Assembly (NCBI RefSeq): GCF_934746965.1 | Contig: NZ_CAKVFS010000007.1 | Span: 1-64,000 of the forward strand | DNA from: an uncultured Methanobrevibacter sp. | GTDB taxonomy: Archaea; Methanobacteriota; Methanobacteria; Methanobacteriales; Methanobacteriaceae | Reading direction: 5' to 3' | Length of the DNA: 64,000 bases | In this document: positions 62,296 to 64,000 of the stretch, one piece after another | Position numbering within the stretch: position 1 is the first letter of the stretch | Layout: each line of letters opens with the position of its first letter | Made by a program: the position numbers and the translations under genes | Notes under the pieces: generated by a model | Told to the model about the DNA's origin: nothing | The model's input: only the letters and a program-made list of their open reading frames with translations | Database searches by the model: none

Positions 62296-64000
62296 ATGCT
62301 AGAAATATTCAATAAACTTGGTTATAAAAAACAAACATGTAAAACTTGTGGACATGAATTTTACGCACAAGTTGACAGGGATACTTGTGGGGATGCTCCA
62401 TGTGATGAATATGAATTTATTGGAAACCCTGCAACTGATAAACCTTATACTTTATATGAAATTCAACAAGTTTTCAGAGAATTTTTAGAAAAAGAAGGAC
62501 ATACTCCTATTAAACGTTATCCAATTTTAGCTAAAAGGTGGAGAGATGATGTATTTTTAGTTGGAGCTTCAATATTTTGTTTCCAACCATGGGTAACTTC
62601 AGGTATGGTTAAACCACCAGCTAACCCATTAGAAATAGAACAACCTTCAGTTCGTTTAAACGATGTAGATAATGTTGGAAGAACTGGTAGACACATGACT
62701 TGTTTTACAATGGGATCTCATACGGTAATAAATACTGAGGATAATTTTGTTTATTGGGAAGATGAGACAATAAGACTTTGCCATGAATTCTTTAAATATA
62801 TAGGAATTAATACCGAAGAAATATGCTTCATTAAATCTTGGTGGAGTGGTGGAGGTAATGAAGGACCTTGTTATGAAGTTTGTGTTCGTGGTGTGGAATT
62901 AGCTACTTTAGTTTTCATCCAATATAAAACATTAGACGATGGTGAAAAAGAAGAAATCCCAATTAAAGTTGTAGATACTGGTTATGGTTTGGAAAGAATT
63001 GCTTGGATTTCTCAAGGAACTCCTACTGCTTACGATGCATGTTTCGCTCCAGTAGTTGATAAATTAAAAGATTTAACTAATGTTAAAGTCAACACTGATA
63101 TTTTGGCACGTAATGCTCAAATAGCTGGTATGATGGATATTGAAGATATTGGTGATATTAAAGAACTTCGTCAACAGGTAGCTAATAGTTTAGGCATTAC
63201 TTTAGATGAACTTTTAGAATCTGCAGAACCGATGGAAGCAATTTATATTATTGCTGATCATACTCGTTGTCTTGCTTTCATGTTAGCTGATGGTATTATT
63301 CCTTCAAATGTAAAAGAAGGTTACTTAGCTCGTTTAGTTTTAAGAAGAACTATTCGTTTTATGAAAGAATTAAACATGACAGAATCCTTGGAGGATGTTA
63401 TGGGAATTCAGCTTAAATTTTTAACTAAATTCTATCCTGAAATTGAAGATTCTAAAGAACATATTATGAACATCATATCTCTTGAAGAGGAAAGATATCA
63501 ATCTACTATTAAAAAAGGAACTAGTATTGTTAAACGATCCATTAAAAGACTTAAAAAAGAAGGTGAAACTGAAATGCCTTTAGACATGTTAATGGATTTA
63601 TATGATGCTCATGGAATTCCTCCTGAAACTGTTGTTGAAATAGCTGGAGATAATTTCACAGTCAATGTTCCAGATAATTTCTTTACTCTTGTAGCTGGAG
63701 CTCATGAAAAAGATACTACTAATAAAAAGAAATCTTTTGAAATAGATTATCCTGAAACTGATTTATTATTCTATAAAGATTTTAATCAAAAAGAATTTGA
63801 AGCAAAAGTTTTAGGTGTTGTTAATAAAGATGGTAAAAACACATTAGTATTTGATAAAACTATAGTTTATCCCGAAGGTGGTGGACAACCTTCTGATGTA
63901 GGTACTATTTCTATCGATGGTAACTTGCTTAATATTGTTTATGCTGAAAAAGTTAACAATGTTGTTTTACATCATATAGATGAAGACATTGATTTAGACC
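62296..64000 (+). CDS. alaS: Alanyl-tRNA synthetase, N-terminal part (cut by window)
   Basis: 568 codons are present and the frame is open at the end of the window. The archaeal start LEIFNKLGYKKQTCKTCGHEFYAQ has a zinc-binding-like CKTCGH segment and later CGDAPC. The class II core includes KRWRDDVFLVGASIFCFQPW and the motif-like GGGNEGPCYEVC. DTGYGLERIAWISQGTPTAYD follows, and the editing domain begins at the end (VLHHIDED). It charges tRNA-Ala. No ribosome binding site is seen at ATG 62296. Confidence 0.93.
   Translation, partial: MLEIFNKLGYKKQTCKTCGHEFYAQVDRDTCGDAPCDEYEFIGNPATDKPYTLYEIQQVFREFLEKEGHTPIKRYPILAKRWRDDVFLVGASIFCFQPWVTSGMVKPPANPLEIEQPSVRLNDVDNVGRTGRHMTCFTMGSHTVINTEDNFVYWEDETIRLCHEFFKYIGINTEEICFIKSWWSGGGNEGPCYEVCVRGVELATLVFIQYKTLDDGEKEEIPIKVVDTGYGLERIAWISQGTPTAYDACFAPVVDKLKDLTNVKVNTDILARNAQIAGMMDIEDIGDIKELRQQVANSLGITLDELLESAEPMEAIYIIADHTRCLAFMLADGIIPSNVKEGYLARLVLRRTIRFMKELNMTESLEDVMGIQLKFLTKFYPEIEDSKEHIMNIISLEEERYQSTIKKGTSIVKRSIKRLKKEGETEMPLDMLMDLYDAHGIPPETVVEIAGDNFTVNVPDNFFTLVAGAHEKDTTNKKKSFEIDYPETDLLFYKDFNQKEFEAKVLGVVNKDGKNTLVFDKTIVYPEGGGQPSDVGTISIDGNLLNIVYAEKVNNVVLHHIDEDIDLD

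Noticed and set aside
1..64000. CRISPR arrays, rRNA genes, insertion sequences with terminal repeats
   Set aside because: No regularly spaced repeats, rRNA segments or transposase with inverted ends were seen; the Rpn-type gene is broken and has no such ends.

Overview
This window looks like part of the chromosome of a methanogenic archaeon of the order Methanobacteriales, most likely Methanobrevibacter (Methanobrevibacter smithii or a close relative). The DNA is very AT-rich. It carries a methanogenesis methyltransferase subunit (MtrH), methanogenesis marker protein 8, methanopterin synthesis (MptE-like), MraY-like and MurG-like enzymes expected for pseudomurein, archaeal information-processing genes (Orc1/Cdc6, TFE, Spt5, pelota, RtcB/archease, ArcS) and the gene order ftsZ-secE-spt5-L11-L1-L10-L12-alaS. 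Many starts are preceded by GGTGAT-like ribosome binding sites. The species call is inference from gene content; no database was searched.

Layout. 0-6.3 kb: a decayed DUF3427 helicase tail, a small surface protein, a tautomerase, dUTPase, a thiamine-diphosphate enzyme, a YtfI/GerW pair and a broken Rpn-type nuclease. 6.2-7.6 kb: one DUF4143 ATPase gene framed by 67-bp direct repeats. 7.6-11.2 kb: a class V aminotransferase, then a tandem array of YczE-like membrane proteins (two intact, one deleted, one with a disrupted start). 11.2-18.4 kb: MptE, Orc1/Cdc6, archease and RtcB, methylthioadenosine-type phosphorylase, iron-sulfur flavoprotein, a NifX-like protein and tRNA-Thr. 18.8-22.4 kb: a three-gene minus-strand operon of a class II glutamine amidotransferase and two unrelated glutamate-cysteine ligase-type enzymes, with paired operator-like dyads at its promoter. 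22.8-34.2 kb: eS1, LemA, then a plus-strand run for sugar phosphates and nucleotide sugars (apgM, phosphohexomutase, bifunctional nucleotidylyltransferase), gamma-carbonic anhydrase-like protein, hisC, a radical SAM activase, an ASCH-TPR protein and an apparently autoregulated TetR gene with a DUF116 gene. 34.2-45.9 kb: mostly minus strand (glmM, acyltransferase, DNA ligase, thiC, marker 8, Cdc48, tyrA). 45.9-56.5 kb: pelota, MraY/MurG-like pair, a lipoamide-dehydrogenase-like flavoprotein, hypC, tRNA-Ile, DUF59 protein, ArcS-HD-TFE operon, CofE paralog and a lone mtrH. 57.3 kb to the end: ftsZ and the ribosomal stalk cluster, ending inside alaS.

How the parts work together. Archease and RtcB form the tRNA ligation pair. 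The precursor transporter at 37.2 kb and ArcS at 52.0 kb both fit archaeosine supply. The sugar-phosphate enzymes would feed UDP-N-acetylhexosamine to the MraY/MurG-like pair for the cell wall. The least explained parts are the gamma-glutamyl cluster, the repeat-flanked ATPase, the YczE array and the structured leader of the L1-L10-L12 genes. At four places an otherwise continuous reading frame is broken by what looks like one missing A in an A-run, so sequencing error should be excluded before calling all of these real mutations.
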